NCBI GenBank assembly: GCA_035478835.1
Contig: DATIJH010000001.1
Location: 121,255 to 185,254 of the forward strand
Direction: 5' to 3'
DNA: 64,000 nucleotides
From: DATASD01 sp035478835
Lineage (GTDB): Bacteria > Patescibacteriota > Saccharimonadia > Saccharimonadales > UBA4665
The notes beneath the pieces are model-generated. The model was given only the letters and a program-made list of their open reading frames with translations, had not been told where the DNA came from and made no database searches. The position numbers were made by a program, and so were the translations under genes. Positions 1 to 7,874 of the stretch are shown here, piece by piece (position 1 is the stretch's first letter; each line of letters begins with the position of its first letter).

Positions 1-369
1 ACGGCGATGGGATTGGGCACGGCGGTGGTGCAGAGCGGTACGGCCAACATTCTTGGCGCACCGAGTGCGGCCGCCGCAGCGTTCGTCCGCGGTATTATCG
101 TGGCGTACAGCGGAGCGCTTAGCACGACAACGGCGAACGTTATTATTGCGACGAGCGGTCCGCAGTGGGTGAAAGGGACGGGTACTTCGACGGTCGCCCA
201 GTACGCCCAGGTCGGTGCTACCAGCGGTTATATTTCATCGACGACCACTGTACCGACAACTACCGCGTATTCACTGCTCGGTACCGATACGCGCACCATA
301 GACACTACTTGCACCTCGAATGCGACGTGCCAGTACTCGCAGTTTTTAAACCCGCTAGTGCTCCGCTGA
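1..369 (+). CDS. C-terminal part of a hypothetical, probably exported protein (5' end outside window)
   Basis: The frame is open from the first base, so the gene begins upstream of the window; the in-frame ATG at 7 need not be the start. The visible 120 residues are rich in Ala, Thr, Ser and Val with few charges and contain one Cys pair near the end (TTCTSNATCQ). That composition is typical of exported or surface beta-rich proteins. No family is recognised. Its TGA stop overlaps the ATG of the next gene (TGATG), so the two are probably translated together. Confidence 0.6.
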   Translation, partial: TAMGLGTAVVQSGTANILGAPSAAAAAFVRGIIVAYSGALSTTTANVIIATSGPQWVKGTGTSTVAQYAQVGATSGYISSTTTVPTTTAYSLLGTDTRTIDTTCTSNATCQYSQFLNPLVLR

Positions 370-869
370 TGGCAAATATTCGCTCCGCCCGTATGAAGTT
401 TTTCGTAGCCGCCGCTTGTTTGGCGGTGGGGGCAGTGGTTGCTGCAGGTATATGGCTGCGGCCAGCCGGCTCGCCCCTGCCAGCCTCGGTTATGCGTACA
501 GTCACCTTTGCCCTGTACTATCCTGATAAAAGTTGGCGCACGGAGGCCACGCAGGCAACCTATACGAACGGAGTTGTCGCATTGACCACTCAAAAGGCGG
601 GCATTACATTGAGCGTAACCGAGCAGGCAACGCCGCCAGTTTTTGGCGACGTGCCGCAATATTACCCCTCGCTGCTGGCCAAAATGAACGAATACGCCAG
701 CTTTAATTCGGCGCTTGGCACGGTGTACCTCACCAAGCCAACCGAGCTCGGCGGCAACCAAACAGCGGTGCTGAACGGTAATGGCACACTGCTATTTGTA
801 CGGCCGAGCACTGCGCTAACCACTGGCGGCTGGCAGCAATTTTTTGGTTCACTGCGGGCGGTGCATTAG
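369..869 (+). CDS. Hypothetical membrane-anchored exported protein
   Basis: Encodes 166 residues. Residues about 9-30 form one hydrophobic segment that would act as signal anchor, followed by a Pro/Ser stretch and an extracytoplasmic domain of about 125 residues with alternating beta-like pattern (FALYYPDKSW, LLFVRPS). The start at 369 was chosen because it overlaps the stop of the upstream gene; the longer reading from 165 only reads through that gene in another frame. An alternative start is the Met at 393, right before the hydrophobic segment. Function unknown; the fold may resemble PsbP-like or lipoprotein-type small domains, but this is a guess. Confidence 0.65.
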   Translation: MANIRSARMKFFVAAACLAVGAVVAAGIWLRPAGSPLPASVMRTVTFALYYPDKSWRTEATQATYTNGVVALTTQKAGITLSVTEQATPPVFGDVPQYYPSLLAKMNEYASFNSALGTVYLTKPTELGGNQTAVLNGNGTLLFVRPSTALTTGGWQQFFGSLRAVH

Positions 870-926
870 CTTGTTGTGAATCTGTGCATATGCAAATAAG
901 CGAATCGTGCTTATCATACAGACACG

Positions 927-1445
927 ATGCTGTGGAGGTACGTGGCCGGAGGGCTGATACTTGCTGGGTTTATAGTGGCCGCCATACCGGTGCCGGCCGC
1001 TGCGGAAATGCTCGGCAACGCGCAGCAAATTACTGTGCATGCAACGGTCGAACCGGCGCGCATCATTGTTGTGGCGGCGGATAATCCTGGCACTATCATT
1101 GACGTTTTTAGTAACACGAGCCAGCCAGTGCCGCCCCACGTATATGTGCAGAGCACTGCCGGCCGGCAACTGCCGCTATCGCTTTCGCTGCAAGCGGCGT
1201 ATACGCGTTTGGTGGCGGCTCACCCTGGTTTTGGCGTTGGCGAAATACGCGCATCTTATGCTGCGCCGGCGCACCGGATATCGGCAGCGAAGCCCGGGCA
1301 GCGCCTTGCCGTGCCCCGGCAGCTACTGGCCAAATATGAATTTGCGGAGTGCATCACCAACCGACTGAATCGCACCCTTCAGCGAGCCGGAAGTCCGCCG
1401 TGTGTACACGATGCCGGATCTGCTAAAGCTAACGGTGTGTTTTAG
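927..1445 (+). CDS. Hypothetical secreted protein, paralogue of the convergent gene at 1323-1754
   Basis: Encodes 172 residues with a signal peptide at 1-26 (hydrophobic core then PVPAAAE). The mature part carries VEPARIIVV followed by a segment ending NTSQPVPPHVYVQ. The gene on the opposite strand carries VEPARYIVV and NTGEDVVPYVTL at equivalent positions, so the two are divergent copies of one family. The last 123 bases (1323-1445) lie antisense to the end of that paralogue, and the last 40 residues look less ordered, so the original stop may have been lost and the tail may be read-through. Function unknown. Confidence 0.6.
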   Translation: MLWRYVAGGLILAGFIVAAIPVPAAAEMLGNAQQITVHATVEPARIIVVAADNPGTIIDVFSNTSQPVPPHVYVQSTAGRQLPLSLSLQAAYTRLVAAHPGFGVGEIRASYAAPAHRISAAKPGQRLAVPRQLLAKYEFAECITNRLNRTLQRAGSPPCVHDAGSAKANGVF

Positions 1446-1754
1446 TGAGAGGAACTGCGCGCGCACCGAGCTCGTGTATGGCAGCTGCGGCCCATCCAGC
1501 GTATTGAGGGTCACGTACGGCACGACATCTTCGCCCGTGTTGCTGATGATCTGTTTGATCTGCAGGTTGCTGTCAACCACAATGTAGCGCGCCGGCTCAA
1601 CGCTCGCCAGAACGGTGTATGAACCGGCGCCGCCTTGGTACGGCGCCAGGGCCTCGATGCTGAGGCTGACGATCGAAACGCCAATAGCTACGATAACAAT
1701 GGTCTGAAGTGCGGCGAGCAGGTGGCGGCGCACGGCGCTATAACACCTTTCCAT
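1323..1754 (-). CDS. Hypothetical membrane-anchored protein, paralogue of 927-1445
   Basis: Encodes 143 residues: an N-terminal membrane segment (about 12-35) and an exported domain containing VEPARYIVVDSN and NTGEDVVPYVTLN, shared with the convergent gene at 927-1445. Its start lies 17 bases inside the end of the upstream gene (1738-2172), so it is the third gene of a minus-strand operon led by the dCache sensor. The C-terminus is basic and amphipathic (ALRKFIFGQ). Function unknown; the family appears limited to small exported proteins. Confidence 0.65.
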   Translation of the reverse strand: MERCYSAVRRHLLAALQTIVIVAIGVSIVSLSIEALAPYQGGAGSYTVLASVEPARYIVVDSNLQIKQIISNTGEDVVPYVTLNTLDGPQLPYTSSVRAQFLSLKHTVSFSRSGIVYTRRTSGSLKGAIQSVGDALRKFIFGQ

Positions 1755-2172
1755 ATATAATGTACGTCAACCGGTCGGCCGTCCGCGGGGTAACGGCAAA
1801 AAATATGTAGCGATGCAGGGCGATGTGGGCTTGGTATGGCTCGGTCGCGCGTAGCCGCTCAGCCAGTGGATTGACGATCACGCCGCGTGCCAGCGAGGGC
1901 GTCTGGAATAATCGCACAGCCGGCAGCTTGGCGCTGCTTGTGTATGCCAGCTGGCTATTCCGGAAAATCTGGTAATCGTAATGGTATTTTCCGGCCAGTT
2001 TTGCGACCTGTTGGTCGTCTTCGGCGTTCAGTGCAGAAAGCAGATCACCGTGCGAAATGAGCGATTGATACCGATGGGCGGGCAGCCATAACCACATATG
2101 TCGGAATGCCACGACGCTTACCAATAGGCTGAGCGCCGCGAACCACCAGCGTTTATGCACGACGCGCCTCAT
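1738..2172 (-). CDS. Hypothetical single-pass membrane protein
   Basis: Encodes 144 residues with a basic N-terminus (MRRVVHKRWW), one membrane segment at about 9-28 and an exported domain of about 110 residues. It overlaps the dCache gene upstream by 20 bases and the next gene by 17 bases, so all three are probably translated from one mRNA. The exported part (YHYDYQIFRNSQLAYTSS) is reminiscent of a small periplasmic sensor or ligand-binding domain, but there is no recognised family. It could work with the dCache protein as an accessory subunit; this rests only on the overlapping arrangement. Confidence 0.6.
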   Translation of the reverse strand: MRRVVHKRWWFAALSLLVSVVAFRHMWLWLPAHRYQSLISHGDLLSALNAEDDQQVAKLAGKYHYDYQIFRNSQLAYTSSAKLPAVRLFQTPSLARGVIVNPLAERLRATEPYQAHIALHRYIFFAVTPRTADRLTYIIYGKVL

Positions 2173-3163
2173 AAACCCGTATAGTAATCCCGATAATCAC
2201 GACCGCGAGCAAAAAGAGCACGCCATCGCGTATGATAAATCCGGAAAACGTCGTAGTGATGTCCTGCATGCCTTCGTTGACGCGCTTTTGGTACTCATTC
2301 ACATCGTAAAAACTCACCAGGTACAGCTTGCCCGCGGCGCCAAAATCTACGGCGCTGCCTTGCGCAAAGCTGTCGACTTGCGCCAAATTGTATTCCTCGT
2401 TGGCGGGCACCGTGCCTTGACGCATGAGGGCTTTTAACGTCGGCTCGCTCGCCACCTCGTTGGAAATGCTTTGCACGGCCTTATTTTGCCAAACAAGGGC
2501 ATTGCCCGAGGCGTCGGTCAACAGCGTACTAAAAGCGCTGTCGTATTGCGAAGATAGCTGCACGTGCTGCGCAAGGCTCGCAAGCGTAATCGCTCCAGAA
2601 ACGGTACCAATAAAGCGCCCATTTTTGTCTTTAATAGGGGCGGCGACACTCAACACGTTGCGGTTCAACTGGCTGTAATGCACCGGAATGAGAACAGCGC
2701 TGTCCGCGCCTTTTCCGGCCAGAAACGCCGGACTTTGCGTTTCGTCGGTACCCGGTGCAACGTTCCCGGAGTTTGAACTGATGGCAACCATTTTGCCGCT
2801 GCCGGAAATAATGGTTAGCGAGTCAAACTGTCCGCTGATCATTCGTTGCTGGTTGAGTATGGCAAGAGCGGCCGCCGACTGACTGCCCGCCGCGGCTTGC
2901 TGCACGCCTTGGTCGCTGGCGAGGTTCGTTATAGTGCCAAGCGCCTCTGTAAAATATTGTTTTACGAGTGTAGATGACCCTTCTTGGTATAAGCTGAGAC
3001 CACTAAGGCCCTGCTGCTCGAGCGTCGAAGTATAGAATGCTTTCCGCGAGGCAATAATGGTGTGGTAATTAAGAGTGGCAGCGGCAATGATAAACAACAG
3101 TATGATGACGCTGATTATGTACAGCAGACCATGACGCTTGGTGTGGGTTCTGAGTTTTTCCAT
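2153..3163 (-). CDS. Double-Cache (dCache) sensor-like membrane protein without an output domain
   Basis: Encodes 336 residues. A basic N-terminus is followed by a membrane segment (about 14-33), an extracytoplasmic region of about 260 residues, a second membrane segment (about 308-328) and only a few cytoplasmic residues (RVYEARRA). The extracytoplasmic part has the layout of a dCache ligand-binding module: a long helix, then two alpha/beta lobes with the typical strand pattern IISGSGKMVAISSNSG and VAAPIKDKNGRFIGTVSGAI. In known dCache proteins the second membrane segment leads to HAMP, kinase, MCP or cyclase domains; none is present. A -10-like TATACT lies about 15 bases upstream of the ATG. 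Confidence 0.7.
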   Translation of the reverse strand: MEKLRTHTKRHGLLYIISVIILLFIIAAATLNYHTIIASRKAFYTSTLEQQGLSGLSLYQEGSSTLVKQYFTEALGTITNLASDQGVQQAAAGSQSAAALAILNQQRMISGQFDSLTIISGSGKMVAISSNSGNVAPGTDETQSPAFLAGKGADSAVLIPVHYSQLNRNVLSVAAPIKDKNGRFIGTVSGAITLASLAQHVQLSSQYDSAFSTLLTDASGNALVWQNKAVQSISNEVASEPTLKALMRQGTVPANEEYNLAQVDSFAQGSAVDFGAAGKLYLVSFYDVNEYQKRVNEGMQDITTTFSGFIIRDGVLFLLAVVIIGITIRVYEARRA

Positions 3164-3295
3164 GATACGCTTATGGTTAGTATAGCAGCTTACTCCCTAA
3201 AACCCTTGCCAAAAATGGAGCGCCGCCGTTTGCAAAAGGCGTGGGCGAGTGTACACTCATAATCATAAGCACTTTAGCAAAAAAGAAGGGTATCT

Positions 3296-3544
3296 ATGTA
3301 CAATCTTGGCGCTATACACCACGTCGTAGTCGACAGCCGCCACTACACATTTACAACGTTACAGGCAATGTTGATAGGTGCGGCGGTACTGCTTGAAATC
3401 ATTCTGCGCTGCCTTGCGCTTTGGAAGAGTGCCCGCGCACAGCAAAAAGGCTGGTTTATCGTCATTGTAGTCATTAACAGCTTTGGCATAATACCGCTTT
3501 TGTATCTGTTGTTTGCGAACAAGCGGCCGAACGGCGGACGCTAA
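3296..3544 (+). CDS. DUF5652-like small membrane protein
   Basis: Encodes 82 residues with two membrane segments. The second half has the pattern LWKSARAQQKGWFIVIVV-NSFGIIPLLYLLF that I associate with DUF5652, a short family common in CPR bacteria and distantly like the phospholipase D N-terminal (PLDc_N) membrane hairpin. A purine-rich Shine-Dalgarno (AAGAAGGG) sits about 6 bases before the ATG. It ends 8 bases before the exchanger gene, so the two are likely co-transcribed. Function unknown. Confidence 0.7.
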   Translation: MYNLGAIHHVVVDSRHYTFTTLQAMLIGAAVLLEIILRCLALWKSARAQQKGWFIVIVVINSFGIIPLLYLLFANKRPNGGR

Positions 3545-3552
3545 AGGCGGGT

Positions 3553-4614
3553 ATGGCGCACCTCGGACTGCTCGCCGCTTTTGCCGCATTTTGCGTATTG
3601 ACGTGGGTGAGCGGTATTTGGCTGACGCGTGCAACCGATGCGATCGACGCGCGGTATAAACTGGGCAGCGCCTTTGGCGGTTTGCTGATTTTGGGAATCG
3701 CGACGAGCCTGCCCGAGATTGCCGTGGCTGTTTCAGCGGCTGTTTCGCACCATTACGGCATTATTATTGGGACGTTGATCGGCGGCGTTGCAATTCAAAC
3801 GGCGGTGCTGGCGCTTTTAGACGTGATGATGCCGACCCGCAAGCAGTCGCTCACTTTTGCGGCAGCTTCGCTCACACTGGTGCTCGAGGCGGCAATGGTA
3901 ACACTGGTGGTTGGCGCGGCAATTTTGGCCGTGCACACGCCACTGGTGATTTCGCACACACGGGTGAGCCTGGTTTCGATCTTAATTTTAGCGCTGTGGA
4001 TCGCGGGTTTGTGGATTGTGCACCGTGCCCGCAACGGCAGCGGTTTGCCGTGGAAGGCCGAGGCGCTTTCGGCATTGCCCGGCCGCACGCACCAGGAACG
4101 CCGCGCCAAGCCAGGTCATCCGATCATGCGCCGTCTTTCGATGACGCAGGTTTGGACTATTTTTACGGTGGCCGCGCTGGTTACGCTTGCGGCCGGTGTT
4201 GGTGTGCAGGCAACCGGTAACTCGCTCGCCGGTGTATTGCATATGAACAGCGGCCTGTTCGCGGCGACGTTTATTGCGCTGGCGGGCGCCTTGCCAAACA
4301 TTAGCACTGGCATCGCCTCGGTCAAGCTGAACGATTACAGTTTGGCAATGAGCGACATTTTTGGCGGCGATGCTTTTATGCCGGCGCTATTTGTGGCATG
4401 TGATCTGATAAGCGGCGACGCAGTGCTGCGTAATGCCAGCGCCAGCGATATCTGGTTTGCGTCGCTTGGCATTTTTTTGACGACGATTTATTTGATCGGT
4501 CTGATTGTACGCTCGCGGCGTGTCGTGCTGCGAATGGGGCTGGACTCAGTCATAGTGGTGGTGTTGTATGTGGTGGGAATTACGTCGCTGGTGGTTTCCG
4601 GCGGTCTGCGATAG
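3553..4614 (+). CDS. CaCA-superfamily cation exchanger (sodium/calcium exchanger type)
   Basis: Encodes 353 residues with about ten membrane segments. The two signature alpha repeats are visible: GIATSLPEIAVAVSAAV followed by GTLIGG (about residues 49-80), and GALPNISTGIASV followed by DIFGGDAF (about 245-275). In the family these form the ion-binding centre that exchanges Ca2+ or another cation for Na+ or H+. The second repeat has Asn where Glu is usual (ALPN instead of SLPE), so ion selectivity may differ. The two halves are joined by a basic cytoplasmic loop (about 170-200), as in YrbG-like proteins. Confidence 0.85.
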   Translation: MAHLGLLAAFAAFCVLTWVSGIWLTRATDAIDARYKLGSAFGGLLILGIATSLPEIAVAVSAAVSHHYGIIIGTLIGGVAIQTAVLALLDVMMPTRKQSLTFAAASLTLVLEAAMVTLVVGAAILAVHTPLVISHTRVSLVSILILALWIAGLWIVHRARNGSGLPWKAEALSALPGRTHQERRAKPGHPIMRRLSMTQVWTIFTVAALVTLAAGVGVQATGNSLAGVLHMNSGLFAATFIALAGALPNISTGIASVKLNDYSLAMSDIFGGDAFMPALFVACDLISGDAVLRNASASDIWFASLGIFLTTIYLIGLIVRSRRVVLRMGLDSVIVVVLYVVGITSLVVSGGLR

Positions 4615-4661
4615 CCTGCACAAATCTCTATAAAAATAACGATTTTGCTATAGATCAGGCT

Positions 4662-4690
4662 GCGACAATAACAGTGGTACGTGATATAAT
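4662..4690 (+). promoter_or_regulatory. Promoter of tRNA-Arg
   Basis: A perfect -10 box TATAAT at 4685-4690 lies 17 bases after GCGACA (4662-4667), which matches four positions of TTGACA. Transcription would start about 20 bases before the mature tRNA. Confidence 0.7.
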
Positions 4691-4716
4691 AGCGACACGC
4701 TCTTGCAAAGAGATAT

Positions 4717-4793
4717 GCACCCGTAGCTCAGCGGATCAGAGTACTTGGCTTCGAACCAAGGGGTCGCAGGTTCGAATCCTGCCGGGTGTACCA
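4717..4793 (+). tRNA. tRNA-Arg (anticodon TCG)
   Basis: A full cloverleaf can be folded. Acceptor stem GCACCCG pairs with CGGGTGT, the anticodon stem CTTGG/CCAAG encloses loop CTTCGAA (anticodon TCG), and the T arm GCAGG-TTCGAAT-CCTGC is canonical. The 3' CCA is encoded. It is preceded by its own promoter and followed by a rho-independent terminator. Confidence 0.97.
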
Positions 4794-4830
4794 ATTCGTT
4801 TGCAAGGTTGCCGTACTGCTAATGACCGTC

Positions 4831-4860
4831 AAGAGGTGCTGTTCCAGCGCCTCTTTTGTT
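4831..4860 (+). terminator. Rho-independent terminator after tRNA-Arg
   Basis: AAGAGGTGCT and AGCGCCTCTT form a 10-bp stem (one G-U) with a 5-base loop, followed by TTTGTT. The extended -10 of the next gene begins inside its T tract. Confidence 0.8.
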
Positions 4861-4865
4861 ATTAT
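4857..4865 (+). promoter_or_regulatory. Extended -10 box, leaderless type, for the Nudix-like gene
   Basis: TGT-TATTAT ends exactly 6 bases before the ATG at 4872, so the transcript should begin at or next to the A of the start codon. Confidence 0.65.
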
Positions 4866-4871
4866 GGATCT

Positions 4872-5375
4872 ATGATTACAAAACCGTCTGACGAAGAAGT
4901 AAAAGCAGCCGCCCAAGTTTTGCAAAAGCTTGAGCCCGGTTTTTTGCCGTTCCCAATCTTTCACGAAGTCGCCAGGCTAACAACGACCCCGATTGTTGAG
5001 ATAGTGCCGCTCCGGACGCACCAAGGCCGCACCGAGATTCTGCTTTTAAAAAGGGAAGCGGACGACCCGGTTTGGCCGGGCAAACTCCATGCGCCGGGCA
5101 CGGTTTTGCGGGCAACCGACACGCTACAAAGCGCCCTCAAGAGGGTTTGTGACGATGAATTGCAAGGCGTACAGGTCACAGAACCAAAGTTCGTAACGAA
5201 CATTTTGCATCATTCCGGGCGCGGTATGGAAGCTCCGCAGATTTACTGGGTAGAAGTTTTAGGGGACGCCAGTGGCGTGGGCCAATTCTATGACGCAGAC
5301 GATCTGCCCGAAGATTTGGTACGTTCGCAGCTCGATTTCATTCCGCAAGCTGTCCGGGCCTACCAGGCGCGGTAG
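4872..5375 (+). CDS. Nudix-fold protein with degenerate Nudix box
   Basis: Encodes 167 residues. The central part (EILLLKREADDPVWPGKLHAPG) is typical of a Nudix domain, but the catalytic box G-x5-E-x7-REUxEExGU is degenerate: the stretch from GTVLRATD reads KRVCDDELQGV, lacking the usual RE pair while keeping acidic residues. It may bind a nucleotide without hydrolysing it or may have altered chemistry. The start was chosen at 4872 because a -10 box lies 6 bases upstream; the reading frame extends back through the tRNA but that part is not coding. Confidence 0.75.
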   Translation: MITKPSDEEVKAAAQVLQKLEPGFLPFPIFHEVARLTTTPIVEIVPLRTHQGRTEILLLKREADDPVWPGKLHAPGTVLRATDTLQSALKRVCDDELQGVQVTEPKFVTNILHHSGRGMEAPQIYWVEVLGDASGVGQFYDADDLPEDLVRSQLDFIPQAVRAYQAR

Positions 5376-5516
5376 CTGTCGATATTACCGCTATAGGTGC
5401 GGAACGAGTTTTGGTTTTCGCAAGATATTCCACCATGTTTTGTAGTAGGCGATGTCTGTGCTGATGGTCACAACCTTGCCGGATCTGCTGGCGTACTGTA
5501 AGGGCGGAGGTTGGCT

Positions 5517-6080
5517 ATGACAAAACGATTCTTGTACGGCGCGTTGACGATTGGCGGGGCGACTGGCCTTGTGGCCTCGTTTTTGCAGAGCGTTGAGAAG
5601 ATCACTTTACTGACGCACACGTCGAAGGCTTTAGTGTGCGATCTTGGCAGTGTGTTTAGTTGCTCGAATGTGTTGCGGGCTTGGCAGAGTTCGGTGTTCG
5701 GCTTTCCTAACTCATTCATGTGTCTGGTTGTGTTTACGGTTTTTGCGACCGTTGGCTTGATCGGCTGGACGGGCGGCGTGGTGCCGCGCCGCGTGCGGCT
5801 TGGCGTGCACGCTTTGGCGCTCGTGATGCTCGGATTCGCGCTCTGGTTTTTGGAACAATCGGTGTACCGGATTCATTCACTTTGCATTTTGTGCCTATTC
5901 TGTTTTGGCGGATTACTGGCGGTGAACTGGGCATGGGTGCGTCTGAATGTTGACGATTTGCCAATCGGCTCGCGCCTGCGGCTCGGCATAAAACATACGT
6001 TTAAAAGCGGCGGCGATATATTCGCGTGGCTGCTGATCGCCATTGTGGTCGGCTACCTGATGATTTTTGAATTCGGCTAG
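5517..6080 (+). CDS. Vitamin K epoxide reductase (VKOR) family membrane oxidoreductase
   Basis: Encodes 187 residues with four to five membrane segments. All VKOR hallmarks are present: the loop cysteines C41 and C49 (CDLGSVFSC), the conserved Ser in FPNSF, and the membrane CxxC at 123-126 (CILC). In bacteria such proteins reoxidise thiol oxidases or DsbA-like partners using quinone, so that disulfides form outside the membrane. No DsbA partner is fused or adjacent. The ATG at 5517 is preceded by GGAGG at a 6-base spacing. A 22-codon ORF (5452-5520) overlaps this start by ATGA and could be a leader peptide. Confidence 0.92.
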   Translation: MTKRFLYGALTIGGATGLVASFLQSVEKITLLTHTSKALVCDLGSVFSCSNVLRAWQSSVFGFPNSFMCLVVFTVFATVGLIGWTGGVVPRRVRLGVHALALVMLGFALWFLEQSVYRIHSLCILCLFCFGGLLAVNWAWVRLNVDDLPIGSRLRLGIKHTFKSGGDIFAWLLIAIVVGYLMIFEFG

Positions 6081-6082
6081 AA

Positions 6083-6727
6083 CTAGAACGTGTCGGCCTC
6101 GTCTTGTAGTTGCTGCAAGCTTTCTATGACGACGCCATTGCGGACCATACGGATGATGCCGCGTCTTTTGAGAAACTGTAACTGGCGGCTGACGGTTTCG
6201 CGTGCGAGTCCGGAGTAATGGCCGATGTCGCTCTCGGTGATTGGAACAAAAATCGTTCCGTCTGCGCGATGCTCGCCATACCGGCTCGCAGCATTGAGCA
6301 GCTCGAAGCGCAGGCGTCCTTTGGCGTCGCTGGCCATTAGGTATGTCATACGTCGCAACACGCCGTCGACGCCTTTGTATACTCGCGCCAAAAGGTTAAA
6401 CGTAACGTCCGGGTGCGTTTTTAAAAAGTCGACGGTTTCTTCTGGGGGTGCCTTGTGCACCACGACGGGCGAGGCGGCTTCGTAAAAATAATGGTTTGCT
6501 GTGTGGTTAATGGCGCTTGCCATAGGGAAAAATGCACCTGGCCTGAACACATTTACAATCACGATATTGCCATTCAAAGTGATGTCGTACTGGTTTACGT
6601 ACCCTTCAAGCAAGTAGAAAACGTGCTCTAGCTGGTCTCCGGCCTGGATGAGTATTTCGCCTTTTTGGAATGTCTGTTTGGGGTAAGCGGTAAAGAATGA
6701 TCGCGCGGTATCTGTAATGATTGTCAT
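6083..6727 (-). CDS. Crp/Fnr family transcription regulator
   Basis: Encodes 214 residues: cyclic-nucleotide-binding type beta barrel (about 15-125), dimerisation helix, and a winged HTH near the C-terminus (ITESDIGHYSGLARETVSRQLQFLKRRGII), which is the characteristic Crp recognition helix. It has no cysteine, so it cannot carry an Fnr-type Fe-S cluster. The ATG at 6727 was chosen because GGAGGG lies 7 bases upstream (6735-6740); the frame extends 16 codons further without support. A paralogue lies at 17169-17816. The gene ends 2 bases from the convergent VKOR gene. Confidence 0.9.
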   Translation of the reverse strand: MTIITDTARSFFTAYPKQTFQKGEILIQAGDQLEHVFYLLEGYVNQYDITLNGNIVIVNVFRPGAFFPMASAINHTANHYFYEAASPVVVHKAPPEETVDFLKTHPDVTFNLLARVYKGVDGVLRRMTYLMASDAKGRLRFELLNAASRYGEHRADGTIFVPITESDIGHYSGLARETVSRQLQFLKRRGIIRMVRNGVVIESLQQLQDEADTF

Positions 6728-6781
6728 AGTTAGGCCCTCCACTACAACTGTAAGCGACAGCGGGCAATCAAGCAATTTAAA

Positions 6782-6857
6782 ATCCCTCGCCGTGCAAGCG
6801 AGGGATACCGCCCCTTCAGTAACTACCGGATAGGCGTAGAGGACGCTGGCCGTAGTT
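6782..6857 (-). promoter_or_regulatory. Two hairpins in the leader of the Crp/Fnr gene, the second terminator-like
   Basis: On the minus strand, AACTAC (6857-6852) pairs with GTAGTT (6826-6821). It is followed by a 9-bp perfect stem ATCCCTCGC/GCGAGGGAT (6806-6782) and then TTTTAAATT. This has the form of an attenuator located about 55 bases before the start codon. No known riboswitch class is recognised. It might instead end an independent small RNA. Confidence 0.4.
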
Positions 6858-6929
6858 AATCAGTTTTTAATACGCGCTGCTGTGACCGTGCGCACAGACG
6901 GAAGTAAGTGACGGCGTTTAACTGAGGGT

Positions 6930-7817
6930 ATGCAGGGCAAAGTACACATCAAGCGGGTTCAGGCCGAGCTGCGCCAAGTCGGTATGACGGGCTACGGCGC
7001 GCTCAAATTCGCCAGTCGCTACCTGCCTACGGTGCTGCGCGACGATGAACATGTGCAGGCCGCGGTGTATGGCCGCTACCGCGCTGGCGCCGGCCTGCTG
7101 GGCTGGACCGAAGGCATGCTTGTGGCGACCGAACGGCGGCTATTGTTCCTCGATCATAAACCTGGTTACACTGCAACCGATGAGCTCACTTACGATACCG
7201 TCTCCGGCGTGCAAAAAACAACGGCCGGCCCGTTCTCGGCGCTCACCCTTCATACGCGTATCGGGAACTATACAATACGGTTTGCGAACACGGCATGTAT
7301 TGATGTGTTTATGAAGTATGTAGAGGAGCGGCGGCTCGCGGTGAAACCGTGGGAGAGTGGAAGTACGGCGCCGGCGGAGGCAGCCATCGAGTCGGAGGCT
7401 TTGGATTTTTTGCGCACGCGCGATATCGGGGTGCTCTCAACTGTTGACCGATCAGGCGGTGTGCATGGCGCCGCGGTGTACTATGCGATAGAAGACGGTG
7501 CGCTGTACATGATTACGAAAGGCGGAACGCAAAAAGCACACGATACACTGGCGCATCATCAGGTTGCTTTTACCGTGTTTGATGCGCAGACGGCGCAAAC
7601 GGTGCAACTGCAAGGTGTTGCCGAAATCGTAGCCGATCAAGAGCGAAAAGACCGGATTTTCGCCCAAATCGTGACGCCGCATCCTTATGCTAGTGGCACG
7701 CAGCTGCCACCGGTTGCGGCATTGCACGAGGGCGCTTACATTATATTTGCCGTCCGCCCGACCAACATTAGGTTTACGGATTACGCCAAGCGGAACCAAG
7801 CTACGCTGGCAAAGTAA
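6930..7817 (+). CDS. PH-like domain fused to a pyridoxamine 5'-phosphate oxidase-fold flavoprotein
   Basis: Encodes 295 residues in two parts. Residues about 30-140 resemble bacterial PH-like domains (VYGRYR, GMLVATERRLLFLDHKPG, then a strand-rich segment). Residues about 155-290 are a PNPOx-like FMN-binding split barrel (LRTRDIGVLSTVDRSGGVHGAAVYYAIEDG, then KAHDTLAHHQVAFTVFD). Related split-barrel proteins reduce F420- or FMN-linked substrates or bind heme. Two further split-barrel genes occur at 57875-58363 and 58368-58826. A weak GAGGG and a TTAACT box 6 bases before the ATG are present. The substrate is unknown. Confidence 0.8.
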   Translation: MQGKVHIKRVQAELRQVGMTGYGALKFASRYLPTVLRDDEHVQAAVYGRYRAGAGLLGWTEGMLVATERRLLFLDHKPGYTATDELTYDTVSGVQKTTAGPFSALTLHTRIGNYTIRFANTACIDVFMKYVEERRLAVKPWESGSTAPAEAAIESEALDFLRTRDIGVLSTVDRSGGVHGAAVYYAIEDGALYMITKGGTQKAHDTLAHHQVAFTVFDAQTAQTVQLQGVAEIVADQERKDRIFAQIVTPHPYASGTQLPPVAALHEGAYIIFAVRPTNIRFTDYAKRNQATLAK

Positions 7818-7874
7818 GCGCCCCCCGCGAGCTAGCTTGTAAAAAGTGTCATTTGCTGGTAAAATTCCCCCTTG

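Noticed and set aside
165..368. Upstream extension of the ORF at 369-869
   Set aside because: It reads through the preceding gene in another frame, has a His/Tyr/Arg-rich composition unlike a protein here, and the TGATG overlap marks the true start.
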